Positions 56,477-64,000 of a DNA stretch of 64,000 bases are shown in pieces. How positions within the stretch are numbered: position 1 is the first letter of the stretch; each line of letters begins with the position of its first letter. The translations under genes were made by a program, and so were the position numbers. The stretch is from Paenibacillus fonticola DSM 21315. Its GTDB lineage: Bacteria > Bacillota > Bacilli > Paenibacillales > Paenibacillaceae. The notes under the pieces were generated by a model, which saw only the letters and a list, made by a program, of their open reading frames with translations, ran no database searches and was not told where the DNA came from. Location of the stretch: NCBI RefSeq assembly GCF_000381905.1, contig NZ_KB907248.1, positions 124,001 to 188,000 on the forward strand, in the 5' to 3' direction.

Positions 56477-56743
56477 GTAAAACAAATATTTTTTAGCAAA
56501 AGCTCATAATTTTGTGACCAACGCGCTAAAAAATATAAAATTCCAAATTTCCCATTTAATACTTAGGTCTTAAGTATAGTTACATAAGAGTCTTAAGAAC
56601 CACCTCGTTCAAGTATATACACTTTCTGCATATTCGCACTAAAAAAAGATCGGCGATAAATCCACAGAACTTTTCAATTAAATTCGCAGATTCACAGATA
56701 AAAAATAATTCCCATGATATAAATTCAACGATATTCATTTTCC
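56477..56743. other. A+T-rich gap between mraZ and ahcY
   Basis: No gene is visible. The mraZ promoter should lie here, but no clear -35/-10 pair stands out. CTTAAG hexamers occur at about 56570-56600. Confidence 0.5.
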
Positions 56744-56781
56744 CATGAAAAAAAGAACCTCATCCGTGACGAGGTTCTTTT
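56744..56781 (-). terminator. Terminator of the bshC-ahcY unit
   Basis: On the minus strand AAAAGAACCTC and GAGGTTCTTTT form an 11-bp stem with a 9-base loop and run into further T residues. It lies about 80 bases after the ahcY stop and separates ahcY from the mraZ promoter region. Confidence 0.85.
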
Positions 56782-56859
56782 ACTTTTAAATCGATTATTC
56801 TAACCTAACTCAGCATAATATTACGCCATTTAACGCAGTAATTACGTTTTACCCGGCTT

Positions 56860-58128
56860 TTAGTGCTCTTGCCAGCTCTCCAGATAAGCACGCTGTTCCT
56901 CAGTCAGAACATCGATACCAAGTCCGAGGCTCTCCAGCTTGTTGCGGGCCACCTGCTCATCTAATTCGTATGGCACATTGACGACGGCTGCACCGATTTC
57001 TTTATAGTGCTCATTGACATATTTCAGGGACAAGGCTTGAAGCGCGAAGGTCATATCCATAATTTCGGCTGGATGACCGTCACCGGCTGCAAGGTTTACA
57101 AGACGGCCTTCAGCCAAAATGTACATCTTGCGTCCATCCTTCAATTGATATTCTTCAATATTGCGGCGTACGGTTCGAATCGACGTGGAACGCTCTTCCA
57201 GCTCCGGCTTGTTTACTTCAACATCGAAATGACCTGCATTGGACAAAATCGCTCCATCCTTCATCACATCATAATGCTCACCGCGAATGACATCGCGATT
57301 GCCTGTTACCGTAACGAAAAAGTCGCCGACTTTGGCTGCTTCAATCATCGGCATCACATGGAACCCGTCCATGTAAGCTTCTACCGCTTTGATCGCGTCA
57401 ATTTCTGTAACGATGACATTCGCTCCAAGACCTTTAGCACGCATCGCAACCCCCTTGCCGCACCAGCCATAACCTACGACAACAACCGTTTTGCCGGCAA
57501 CAACCAGGTTCGTCGTACGGTTAATTCCGTCCCACACCGACTGGCCCGTTCCATATCGGTTATCGAACAAGTATTTGCAATAAGCATCATTTACAGCCAC
57601 CATTGGGAACTTCAGCTGGCCTTCCTTCTCCATCGCTTTAAGACGCAAAATACCGGTAGTCGTCTCTTCGGCCCCGCCGCGGACATTCTCCAGCAGGTCA
57701 GGACGTTCCGAATGAACGATACTGACCAGATCTCCGCCATCATCAATAATGAGGTCAGGCTTATTCTCCAGTGCGCGAACCATCAGTTCTTTATATTCCT
57801 GCGGGTCTGGATTGTATTTGGCAAATACCGTCACGCCATCCTCAACAAGCGCTGCGCAAACATCATCCTGTGTAGAGAGCGGGTTGCTACCGGTAATCGT
57901 CACTTCAGCTCCGCCGGCTTGAACAACCTTAGCCAAATAAGCGGTTTTCGCCTCCAAATGCAAAGAAATTGCTACTTTCAATCCTTTAAAAGGCTGCTCC
58001 TGTTCAAACTGCTTGCGGATCCGGCTAAGCACCGGCATGTGGGCCTCCACCCAGTCAATTTTCAAATGTCCTTCCGGAGCTAGCTTCAAGTCGGTAATAA
58101 TGCTGTTCTGAATCGATTTTGTTGTCAT
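56860..58128 (-). CDS. ahcY: Adenosylhomocysteinase (S-adenosylhomocysteine hydrolase)
   Basis: A 422-residue NAD-dependent enzyme splitting S-adenosylhomocysteine into adenosine and homocysteine. Substrate motifs are [11 protein letters not shown] and [13 protein letters not shown], and the NAD-binding loop is [26 protein letters not shown] and [20 protein letters not shown] follow. It is about 420 residues and lacks the Lys-Tyr-rich tail of the long bacterial/eukaryotic form, as in archaeal and Thermotoga-type enzymes. B. subtilis and many Firmicutes use the Pfs/LuxS route instead. AGGAGGGAAACATA precedes the ATG. It lies 62 bases after bshC in the same direction. Confidence 0.95.
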   Translation of the reverse strand: MTTKSIQNSIITDLKLAPEGHLKIDWVEAHMPVLSRIRKQFEQEQPFKGLKVAISLHLEAKTAYLAKVVQAGGAEVTITGSNPLSTQDDVCAALVEDGVTVFAKYNPDPQEYKELMVRALENKPDLIIDDGGDLVSIVHSERPDLLENVRGGAEETTTGILRLKAMEKEGQLKFPMVAVNDAYCKYLFDNRYGTGQSVWDGINRTTNLVVAGKTVVVVGYGWCGKGVAMRAKGLGANVIVTEIDAIKAVEAYMDGFHVMPMIEAAKVGDFFVTVTGNRDVIRGEHYDVMKDGAILSNAGHFDVEVNKPELEERSTSIRTVRRNIEEYQLKDGRKMYILAEGRLVNLAAGDGHPAEIMDMTFALQALSLKYVNEHYKEIGAAVVNVPYELDEQVARNKLESLGLGIDVLTEEQRAYLESWQEH

Positions 58129-58190
58129 TATGTTTCCCTCCTATAATTACATGTTCGAATGACCTTGTTAACACTTGAAAATACTGCCTT

Positions 58191-59828
58191 TTATACGTAT
58201 ATCATTCTATGCTGCCCCATCAATTCATATGGAACCTCCATCAGACGATCGATCCAGTCGGTGCCATAACGATTGAAATAAGCATAAATGTTGAACACCC
58301 GTTCCTGCGGCTTACGCAGCGGAAACAGCGATGATTCAATCAATTCAAAATGCCGCAAGCCCGTGGCGCTGCTCCGTTCCAGCGCATCATTGACCCGAGC
58401 CTGCAAAAATTCCATCTGCTCGATAATTTTTGCTTTGTTAGTGTCGCCTAATTTAAGCAAACCCTTCTCCACGCGGCCAAGCTGCCCAATTAACGGATCG
58501 TACAGTGTCGCGAAATCCGCTTTCACTTTCTCAAACTGCGCTTGCAGCTGCAGCTGATCCTGTTCGGCAAGCCATGCCGCTTTAATATTCTGCAATTCGT
58601 CGGCGTCTTTAACATCTTCCCATGTAAGTCCATATTTGTCCATATGCTTGGCCACTGTGCCATCGACGACCGTAAACGACATCCGGGGAAGCAGCAGCGG
58701 CATGCGAAAGTTCAGCAATTCGAACGCCTGGCCTGTAAGGCCCCAGTAAGCAATTTCGCCATTTCCAAGCACGGAGCCAAGCACAGGCAGCAGGTAGTCC
58801 TGCATAATGGGACGGGTTAATACATTGTTGCTGAAACGCTCCGGAAATCGATGCAGCTCGGAAATAAGCTCCTCTGGCGTAAATGACACCAGCCCCTTCC
58901 GATCGACAAATCGCCCCTCCCGTTTAAACAGCAGCAGCCGCTCCCCCTCGGAAATGTAAAACAAATTAGCTCCGCCCTCCGCGACTTCTGCTTGCGGATC
59001 GTAGCCTTGGGACATAATTTCTTTGGAGGCGGAATGGTAAGCGAGCTCCAGCTCGTTATTCCGCTCGATCATCGTTTGAAACAGCGGAATTTCCAGCTGA
59101 CGCAGCTGCGGATCTGCGGAATCAAGCAGCACAAGACCGTACTTGCCAAACCAGGCACCCAGCATTTTTGCAAAGGCTTCGGTCAACGAGGTTGAGGCCG
59201 TCAGAATTTGCTTCAACTGTAACAACAGCTCCGCTTTAAATTCCGTATCCGGCAGCAACTGCTCCAGTTCCCCTGCAGCTGTTTCCCATTCCTCTTTGCT
59301 TACCTCAGTCAGGCTGACCGGTCCCCGCCGGCCTTCTTCGCGCGGAATACGTATGCGGCATACTTCAAGATCGGGAGAGTGCACGTAGGTATGGTTAACC
59401 TCGCCCCAGTCATGATCTTCACCCGCAATCCAGAACACCGGAACGACGTCGCGGCCAAGCTGGGAAGAGGCCTGTTCCGCCGCCTTGATCAGGGTAACGG
59501 CTTTATATATGACAAGCAGTGGCCCTGTAAAAAGCCCGCTTTGCTGTCCTCCAGAAATAACGGCGGTTCCCGGCTGCTCCAGCTTGTGCAATGATTCCAT
59601 AACAGCGGCATCCGGGTTATGCTGCTCATTGTATTGACGGAGCCGCTTAACCAGCTCCCTGCGCTCGACACGCAAATGCTCGGTCTGATCCAGCCATTGC
59701 AGCCTAGCCGCCCAGCTTCCTTCAATTAGAGGATTCTCTCCAAATAAATGCTCCACTGCTCCATAATCCGCTATGTAAGATTCGGCTAGCGGCTGACCGG
59801 ACTGTAAAGGCTCTTGAACTACGTTCAT
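58191..59828 (-). CDS. bshC: Bacillithiol biosynthesis cysteine-adding enzyme BshC
   Basis: A 545-residue protein that adds cysteine to glucosaminyl-malate in the last step of bacillithiol synthesis. The Rossmann core has AVISGGQQSGLFTGPLLVIY and WIAGEDHDWGEVNHTYV, with a C-terminal coiled coil (LLKLGDTNKAKIIEQMEFLQ). Bacillithiol is the main low-molecular-weight thiol of many Bacillales. AGGAGGATATGACCTG precedes the ATG. In Bacillus bshC (yllA) lies directly upstream of mraZ; here ahcY intervenes. Confidence 0.94.
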   Translation of the reverse strand: MNVVQEPLQSGQPLAESYIADYGAVEHLFGENPLIEGSWAARLQWLDQTEHLRVERRELVKRLRQYNEQHNPDAAVMESLHKLEQPGTAVISGGQQSGLFTGPLLVIYKAVTLIKAAEQASSQLGRDVVPVFWIAGEDHDWGEVNHTYVHSPDLEVCRIRIPREEGRRGPVSLTEVSKEEWETAAGELEQLLPDTEFKAELLLQLKQILTASTSLTEAFAKMLGAWFGKYGLVLLDSADPQLRQLEIPLFQTMIERNNELELAYHSASKEIMSQGYDPQAEVAEGGANLFYISEGERLLLFKREGRFVDRKGLVSFTPEELISELHRFPERFSNNVLTRPIMQDYLLPVLGSVLGNGEIAYWGLTGQAFELLNFRMPLLLPRMSFTVVDGTVAKHMDKYGLTWEDVKDADELQNIKAAWLAEQDQLQLQAQFEKVKADFATLYDPLIGQLGRVEKGLLKLGDTNKAKIIEQMEFLQARVNDALERSSATGLRHFELIESSLFPLRKPQERVFNIYAYFNRYGTDWIDRLMEVPYELMGQHRMIYV

Positions 59829-59914
59829 CAGGTCATATCCTCCTGTTCTTATCGGAAACCTAATTCCGATTGTACCGAATGTACTCCTCCCCCGTCAAAG
59901 TGAAAATCCAGGCG

Positions 59915-59948
59915 AAAAAACTCTCCCAGGCGACGCTGGGAGAGTTTT
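59915..59948 (-). terminator. Terminator of the opp operon
   Basis: On the minus strand AAAACTCTCCCAG and CTGGGAGAGTTTT form a 13-bp stem followed by extra T residues. It starts 14 bases after the oppF stop. Confidence 0.88.
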
Positions 59949-59961
59949 ACGCTTGCTGCGC

Positions 59962-60897
59962 TTATTTCTTGGGCATGGAAACCCAGTGGCCTTTTGTAAC
60001 CTCCACCAATTCCGAGTTTTCCAAATCAAAGGCACCGCCGCCGGAACCGCCTTTAGCCGATTGGATCGGACCATTGGCGTTGTCCTCCAGCAAAATGCGC
60101 TTCTTGTTCGCTTCAATCTCCGGATCCGGGATCGGGATAGCGGACAGAAGCGTCTTCGTATACGGATGCATCGGATTTGCATACAGCTCCTCGCTCTCCG
60201 CAAGCTCCACGATGCGGCCCAAATACATTACGGCCACTCTGTCGCTTATATGCTTAACCATAGACAGGTCATGCGCGATGAACAAGTAAGTCAATCCCAG
60301 GCGATCCTGCAAATCTTTAAGCAGGTTAACGACCTGGGCCTGAATCGAAACATCCAGCGCGGAGATCGGCTCATCGCAAATGATGAATTTCGGGTTAACG
60401 GCAAGCGCACGGGCAATCCCGATCCGCTGGCGCTGACCGCCGGAAAATTCATGCGGGTAACGCGTCGCGTGGTCCGGGTTGAGACCGACCATATCGAGCA
60501 GCTCCTCGACCCGTTTCTTCCGCTCCGCCCGGCTGCCGGCCATATTGTGGATGTCCAGCGCCTCGCCGATAATATCGGTGACGGTAAATCTCGGGTTCAG
60601 CGACGCATACGGATCTTGAAAAATCATCTGCATATCGCGGCGCATCGCTTTCATTTTCTTGGAAGGAAGCTTGCTGATATCTACCCCGTTGAACTTGACG
60701 CTGCCTCCAGTAGGCTCGTATAAACGGAGAATGGTCCGTCCTGCCGTCGATTTACCGCAGCCCGACTCGCCAACCAGTCCTAGCGTTTCCCCTTCCGCAA
60801 TGGAGAAGCTTATATCGTTGACGGCCTTCAGCACATTACCGCCGCCAACATTAAAATATTTCCTTAGGCCTTCGACCTCGATCAAATTTTTATTCAA
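59962..60897 (-). CDS. oppF: Oligopeptide ABC transporter ATPase OppF type
   Basis: A 311-residue ATPase of the peptide/nickel import family. Walker A LVGESGCGKSTAGRTI, Q-loop QDPYASLNPR, signature FSGGQRQRIGIARALAVNPK, Walker B FIICDEPISALDVSIQ and switch His IAHDLSMVKHIS. The C-terminal oligopeptide-family extension (HPYTKTLLSAIPIPDPE) is present. The start is a TTG at 60897, with AAGGAGG ten bases upstream, overlapping the oppD stop (TTGA). It is the last gene of the operon. Confidence 0.92.
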   Translation of the reverse strand: MNKNLIEVEGLRKYFNVGGGNVLKAVNDISFSIAEGETLGLVGESGCGKSTAGRTILRLYEPTGGSVKFNGVDISKLPSKKMKAMRRDMQMIFQDPYASLNPRFTVTDIIGEALDIHNMAGSRAERKKRVEELLDMVGLNPDHATRYPHEFSGGQRQRIGIARALAVNPKFIICDEPISALDVSIQAQVVNLLKDLQDRLGLTYLFIAHDLSMVKHISDRVAVMYLGRIVELAESEELYANPMHPYTKTLLSAIPIPDPEIEANKKRILLEDNANGPIQSAKGGSGGGAFDLENSELVEVTKGHWVSMPKK

Positions 60898-61889
60898 GAC
60901 GACTGCGCCTCCTTCGCCATCGGATGCAGATCCCAGCACCGCGCAGTATGCGTGTCGCTAAACACGGTTGCTTCCGGATCGATCCGCTCACAAATCTTCA
61001 TCGCCTGATCGCAGCGGGCTGCAAACGGGCAGCCGAGCGGCGGTTTAATTAGATCGGGCGGGGTCCCGATAATCGGAATAAGCGGCTCGTTCTTCTTCTG
61101 ATCGAGGCGCGGCATGGAACGAAGCAGTCCCTTAGTGTAAGGATGCTGAGGGTTTTTGAAAATTTCCCATTTTGTTCCGGTTTCCACCACTTCTCCAGCA
61201 TACATGACGATCACACGATCGCACGTGCCAGCTACGACGCCGAGATCGTGCGTAATGAGAATAATCGAGGTTCCGAGACGCTGCTGCATCTCCTTCATTA
61301 GATCCATAATTTGCGCCTGTATTGTCACATCAAGGGCGGTCGTCGGCTCATCGGCGATCAGCAAAGCTGGCCGGCAAGCCAGGGCAATCGCGATCATCGC
61401 GCGCTGACGCATCCCCCCGGAAAATTCATGAGGATATTGATTAAAGCGGGCTTCCGCGTTTTTGATACCGACAAGTTTCAACATTTCGATCGCTTCGGTT
61501 TTCGCTTCAGCCGCTGACATATTCTGATGTTTGATTAGTACTTCGGTAATCTGCTTCCCGATTTTAATCGTCGGATTCAAAGAGGTCATCGGGTCTTGAA
61601 AAATCATGCCAATATCTTTACCGCGAATGGCTTCCATTTCTTTATTGCTTTTCTTGAGCAAATCCTGTCCTTGGAACAGGATTTCGCCTTGCTTAATGAT
61701 CGATGGAGGGGACGGGATCAGACGCATGACTGTTTGGGCCGTGACACTTTTACCACTGCCTGACTCACCGACGATAGCAACCGTTTCCCCCTTACCTATT
61801 TCAAAGTTCATGCCACGAACGGCCTTTACTTCTCCGCCTTTAACCTGGAAGGATACATGCAGATCCTTAACTTGTAAAATCGGTTCCAT
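60894..61889 (-). CDS. oppD: Oligopeptide ABC transporter ATPase OppD type
   Basis: A 331-residue ATPase. Walker A VGESGSGKSVTAQTVMRLIP, signature FSGGMRQRAMIAIALACRPA, Walker B LLIADEPTTALDVTIQ, and the C-terminal cysteine pattern FAARCDQAMKICE ... ARCWDLHP, which in relatives can hold an iron-sulphur cluster. Two adjacent ATGs follow AGGAGG; the second (61889) has the better seven-base spacing. It works with OppF on the OppB/OppC permease. Confidence 0.92.
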   Translation of the reverse strand: MEPILQVKDLHVSFQVKGGEVKAVRGMNFEIGKGETVAIVGESGSGKSVTAQTVMRLIPSPPSIIKQGEILFQGQDLLKKSNKEMEAIRGKDIGMIFQDPMTSLNPTIKIGKQITEVLIKHQNMSAAEAKTEAIEMLKLVGIKNAEARFNQYPHEFSGGMRQRAMIAIALACRPALLIADEPTTALDVTIQAQIMDLMKEMQQRLGTSIILITHDLGVVAGTCDRVIVMYAGEVVETGTKWEIFKNPQHPYTKGLLRSMPRLDQKKNEPLIPIIGTPPDLIKPPLGCPFAARCDQAMKICERIDPEATVFSDTHTARCWDLHPMAKEAQSS

Positions 61890-61900
61890 CATTCCACCTC

Positions 61901-62851
61901 CTATTTCTTCAGTTTTGGATCCAGCGCGTCACGAAGACCATCGCCGAAAATGTTAAAGCATAGCATAGTTAAGCTAATTAGAATAGCCGGGAACAACATG
62001 CGCCATGGGTAAGCTTCCCATGCGGTAAGCGCGTCATTAATCATCGAACCAAGGGAAGCGATCGGCGCCTGCACGCCGAGGCCAAGGAAGCTAAGGAACG
62101 CTTCAGCAAAGATCGCGTTTGGAACAGACAACGTGACAGTAACGATAATCGGTCCCACAGCGTTCGGGAGCAAGTGACGGAATAACAGGCGTCCTGATCC
62201 TGCGCCCATGGAACGGGAAGCAAGCACAAATTCACGGTTTTTGAGCTGCATAATTTCACCGCGTACAATCCAAGACATGTTAATCCATCCGGTAATCGTC
62301 AAAGCCAAAATAATCGTACCCAAACTCGGCTCCAATACGACAAGCAGCAGAATCGTTACCAGAAGGTAAGGGATGGCATACAGAATCTCGGAAAACTTAT
62401 TCATGATTTCATCCACACGGCCGCCGTAATACCCCATAATGCCGCCATAAATAACGCCGATCAACAAGTCGATACAGGCAGCAGCCAAGCCCACGATCAG
62501 GGAAATTCTAGCCCCCATCCAGGTACGAACGAACATATCGCGCCCCAAATCATCGGTTCCAAACCAATGCTCTGCCGAAGGCTTCGAATTCGTATTCAGA
62601 TAATCATTAGAATAATAGTCGTAATTAGAAATCATCGGGCCAATAATAGCCGCAACACAAATGAATATCAGTACACAGAGCGCAAACATGGCCAGCTTGT
62701 TGGTACGCAAACGATACCACGCATCTTGCCACGCAGAAATACTTTCGCGTTGAATGACTTCCGCTTCCTTCTCGTCCATGCCGATTTTACGGAAATCCTC
62801 CGGCTTCAGATCAGCAGGGGCCGGCATAACTTTCATCTGTTTTAGATCCAT
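61901..62851 (-). CDS. oppC: Oligopeptide ABC transporter permease OppC type
   Basis: A 316-residue inner-membrane permease with the N-terminal OppC extension and six membrane segments. The ATPase-coupling EAA motif is REFVLASRSMGAGSGRLLFRHL, and the C-terminus is FGDGLRDALDPKLKK, typical of DppC/OppC. AGGAGGGGTAACGG precedes the ATG. Confidence 0.93.
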   Translation of the reverse strand: MDLKQMKVMPAPADLKPEDFRKIGMDEKEAEVIQRESISAWQDAWYRLRTNKLAMFALCVLIFICVAAIIGPMISNYDYYSNDYLNTNSKPSAEHWFGTDDLGRDMFVRTWMGARISLIVGLAAACIDLLIGVIYGGIMGYYGGRVDEIMNKFSEILYAIPYLLVTILLLVVLEPSLGTIILALTITGWINMSWIVRGEIMQLKNREFVLASRSMGAGSGRLLFRHLLPNAVGPIIVTVTLSVPNAIFAEAFLSFLGLGVQAPIASLGSMINDALTAWEAYPWRMLFPAILISLTMLCFNIFGDGLRDALDPKLKK

Positions 62852-62854
62852 CCG

Positions 62855-63787
62855 TTACCCCTCCTTCCCTTTGTTGAGTTTAATGCGTGGATCTACAAGT
62901 ACGTAAGCGATATCCGTAATAAAGCGAGCAAACATTAGCAGGATTCCGTAGAATATCGTAATCCCCATAATGATTGGATAGTCACGGTTGCTTATCACCT
63001 CAACGAACTGCTTGCCGATACCGCCGATTCCGAAAAGTTGCTCAATGACGACGGAACCCGTTACGATATTCGCAGTCATTGGTCCTAAGTAAGTGATGAC
63101 CGGCATAATTCCATTCCGAATGACATGACGGAACAAGATGGCCATCCAGCCGAGGCCCTTCGCTTTCGCCGTCTTAATATAATCAGCATGCAGCACTTCC
63201 AGCATGCTTGAACGGGTCAGGCGGGCAATGAACGCGATTGGCTGAGCCGTCAAAGCCGCTACCGGCAAAAAATAATACAGCGGCCCATTAAAGCCCGTCG
63301 TCGGCAACCAGTGGAGCTTGGATGCAAATACATATTGAAGCATGGTAGCCACAACGAAGCTGGGTACAGCAATTCCAAGCACCGCTAGCACCATCGCCAC
63401 GTTATCCATCAGCTTGCGATGATATAGCGCTGCCAGCATTCCGAGCAGTACACCGACGACAACCGCGACAACGATCGCTACAAGCCCTAATTTCAAAGAA
63501 GAGGAGAATGTCTGTCCGATAATTTCAGATACGTCTTGGTTGGCCCTCTTCATTGAAATACCGAAGTTCCCTTGAGCTATATCCCCTAAATATTTCAAAT
63601 ACTGCTGATAAACGGGCTTATCTAAACCATATTGTTCATATAGACGCTCCTTAATCGCAGGCGGCACTTTTTTCTCCGAGGTAAAAGGGTCCCCTGGAAT
63701 TGCTTTCATAAGAAAGAAGGTGGCTGAGATTAGAATAAATAACGAAACCAACATATAGAAAAACTTATTGGCAATATAACGAACCAT
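62855..63787 (-). CDS. oppB: Oligopeptide ABC transporter permease OppB type
   Basis: A 310-residue permease with six membrane segments, the OppB N-terminus (ANKFFYMLVSLFILISATFF, AIPGDPFTSEK) and the coupling motif ADYIKTAKAKGLGWMAILFR, ending DIAYVLVDPRIKL. The frame extends upstream to 63892, but AAGGAGG before the ATG at 63787 fixes the start MVRYIANKF. It is the first gene of the permease-ATPase block; the gene for the substrate-binding protein is probably just beyond the window. Confidence 0.93.
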   Translation of the reverse strand: MVRYIANKFFYMLVSLFILISATFFLMKAIPGDPFTSEKKVPPAIKERLYEQYGLDKPVYQQYLKYLGDIAQGNFGISMKRANQDVSEIIGQTFSSSLKLGLVAIVVAVVVGVLLGMLAALYHRKLMDNVAMVLAVLGIAVPSFVVATMLQYVFASKLHWLPTTGFNGPLYYFLPVAALTAQPIAFIARLTRSSMLEVLHADYIKTAKAKGLGWMAILFRHVIRNGIMPVITYLGPMTANIVTGSVVIEQLFGIGGIGKQFVEVISNRDYPIIMGITIFYGILLMFARFITDIAYVLVDPRIKLNKGKEG

Positions 63788-63926
63788 GCCCGTTAGCACC
63801 TCCTTATGATAATTTTCGACAAAAAAACATTTTTCGACATAAATCGATTTTAGGGTAATTATTTCACCATGTCTATTCAATATAATTGCCATAAGTACAA
63901 AACTCTTGAAATTTCAAATCACATAC

Positions 63927-63968
63927 AAAAAAACGGGATATATATGGAATACCCACATATATATCCCG
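63927..63968 (-). terminator. Terminator of the gene upstream of oppB
   Basis: On the minus strand CGGGATATATATG and CATATATATCCCG form a 13-bp stem with a 9-base loop, followed by seven T residues. In Opp systems such a hairpin after the binding-protein gene often lowers expression of the downstream permease genes. Confidence 0.85.
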
Positions 63969-63983
63969 GAGCAGCTATTCAAA

Positions 63984-64000
63984 TTACTTACGCTCTTCCG
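63984..64000 (-). CDS. Last codons of the upstream gene, possibly oppA (partial)
   Basis: On the minus strand a frame entering from the window edge reads EERK and then TAA (63984-63986), 15 bases before the terminator stem. An oligopeptide-binding lipoprotein gene is expected here by operon logic, but five codons cannot show it. Confidence 0.25.

Noticed and set aside
56640-56700. Sequence near a DnaA box (AAATCCACA) upstream of mraZ
   Set aside because: A single copy with at least one mismatch to TTATNCACA and no dnaA or dnaN nearby; not an origin.
57007-58083. 358-codon open frame on the plus strand opposite ahcY
   Set aside because: It is antisense to a fully conserved enzyme gene, has no ribosome site, and its residues follow the complement of ahcY codons.

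Overview
The window looks like a chromosomal segment of an endospore-forming, Gram-positive Paenibacillus-type bacterium (Bacillales). This rests on the dcw cell-wall/division cluster with embedded sporulation genes (spoVD, spoVE, spoIIGA, sigE, sigG), bacillithiol synthesis (bshC), S-layer-homology (SLH) domains, T-box and PyrR RNA control, meso-DAP-type MurE, and strong AGGAGG ribosome sites. Assignments are by motif and synteny only; no database was searched.

Layout. 1-2.7 kb: the tail of an unknown small protein, an MBL-fold hydrolase, an orphan SUKH immunity gene beside the stump of its HNH toxin, two CAT-anticodon tRNAs and a 54-codon ORF. 2.7-9.9 kb (minus): a tightly coupled five-gene operon with two ABC ATPases, a lipoprotein HlyD-type adaptor, a large FtsX-type permease and a sugar-type solute-binding lipoprotein. 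One ATPase carries an AbrB-like C-terminal domain. 10.1-11.8 kb (plus): an SLH/GH18 cell-surface hydrolase. 11.8-13.15 kb: an A+T-rich islet with a broken secreted-protein gene and a two-helix membrane protein; its far end holds a diverged relic of a pyrE 3' end. 13.15-22.3 kb (minus): pyrR-pyrB-pyrC-carA-carB-pyrF-pyrE with promoter, PyrR loop and attenuator in the leader, but without pyrP, pyrK or pyrD.

22.6-56.4 kb (almost all minus): the extended division cluster. In transcription order: mraZ-rsmH-ftsL-pbpB-spoVD-murE-murF-mraY-murD-spoVE-murG-murB-murA-divIB-ftsA-ftsZ, then spoIIGA-sigE-sigG, then ylmC-pgeF-ylmE-sepF-yggT-ylmH-divIVA, then T-box-controlled ileS, a DUF5665-type gene, lspA and rluD. 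A yteA-like gene (plus) is the only opposing gene. 56.8-64 kb (minus): ahcY, bshC and oppB-C-D-F, with the terminator of an upstream gene at the right edge.

The main interest lies in (i) the exporter operon with a solute-binding lipoprotein and an AbrB-fused ATPase; (ii) the pyrE relic bounding the islet; (iii) the toxin stump with its surviving immunity gene; (iv) a type-2 (eukaryote-like) IleRS under T-box control at the normal ileS locus; (v) a complete PyrR attenuator readable from sequence; (vi) a spoIIG-like promoter with a 21-bp spacer and Spo0A-box-like sites; and (vii) mraZ operator repeats overlapped by a possible 21-codon leader ORF. No CRISPR array, insertion sequence or prophage was seen.
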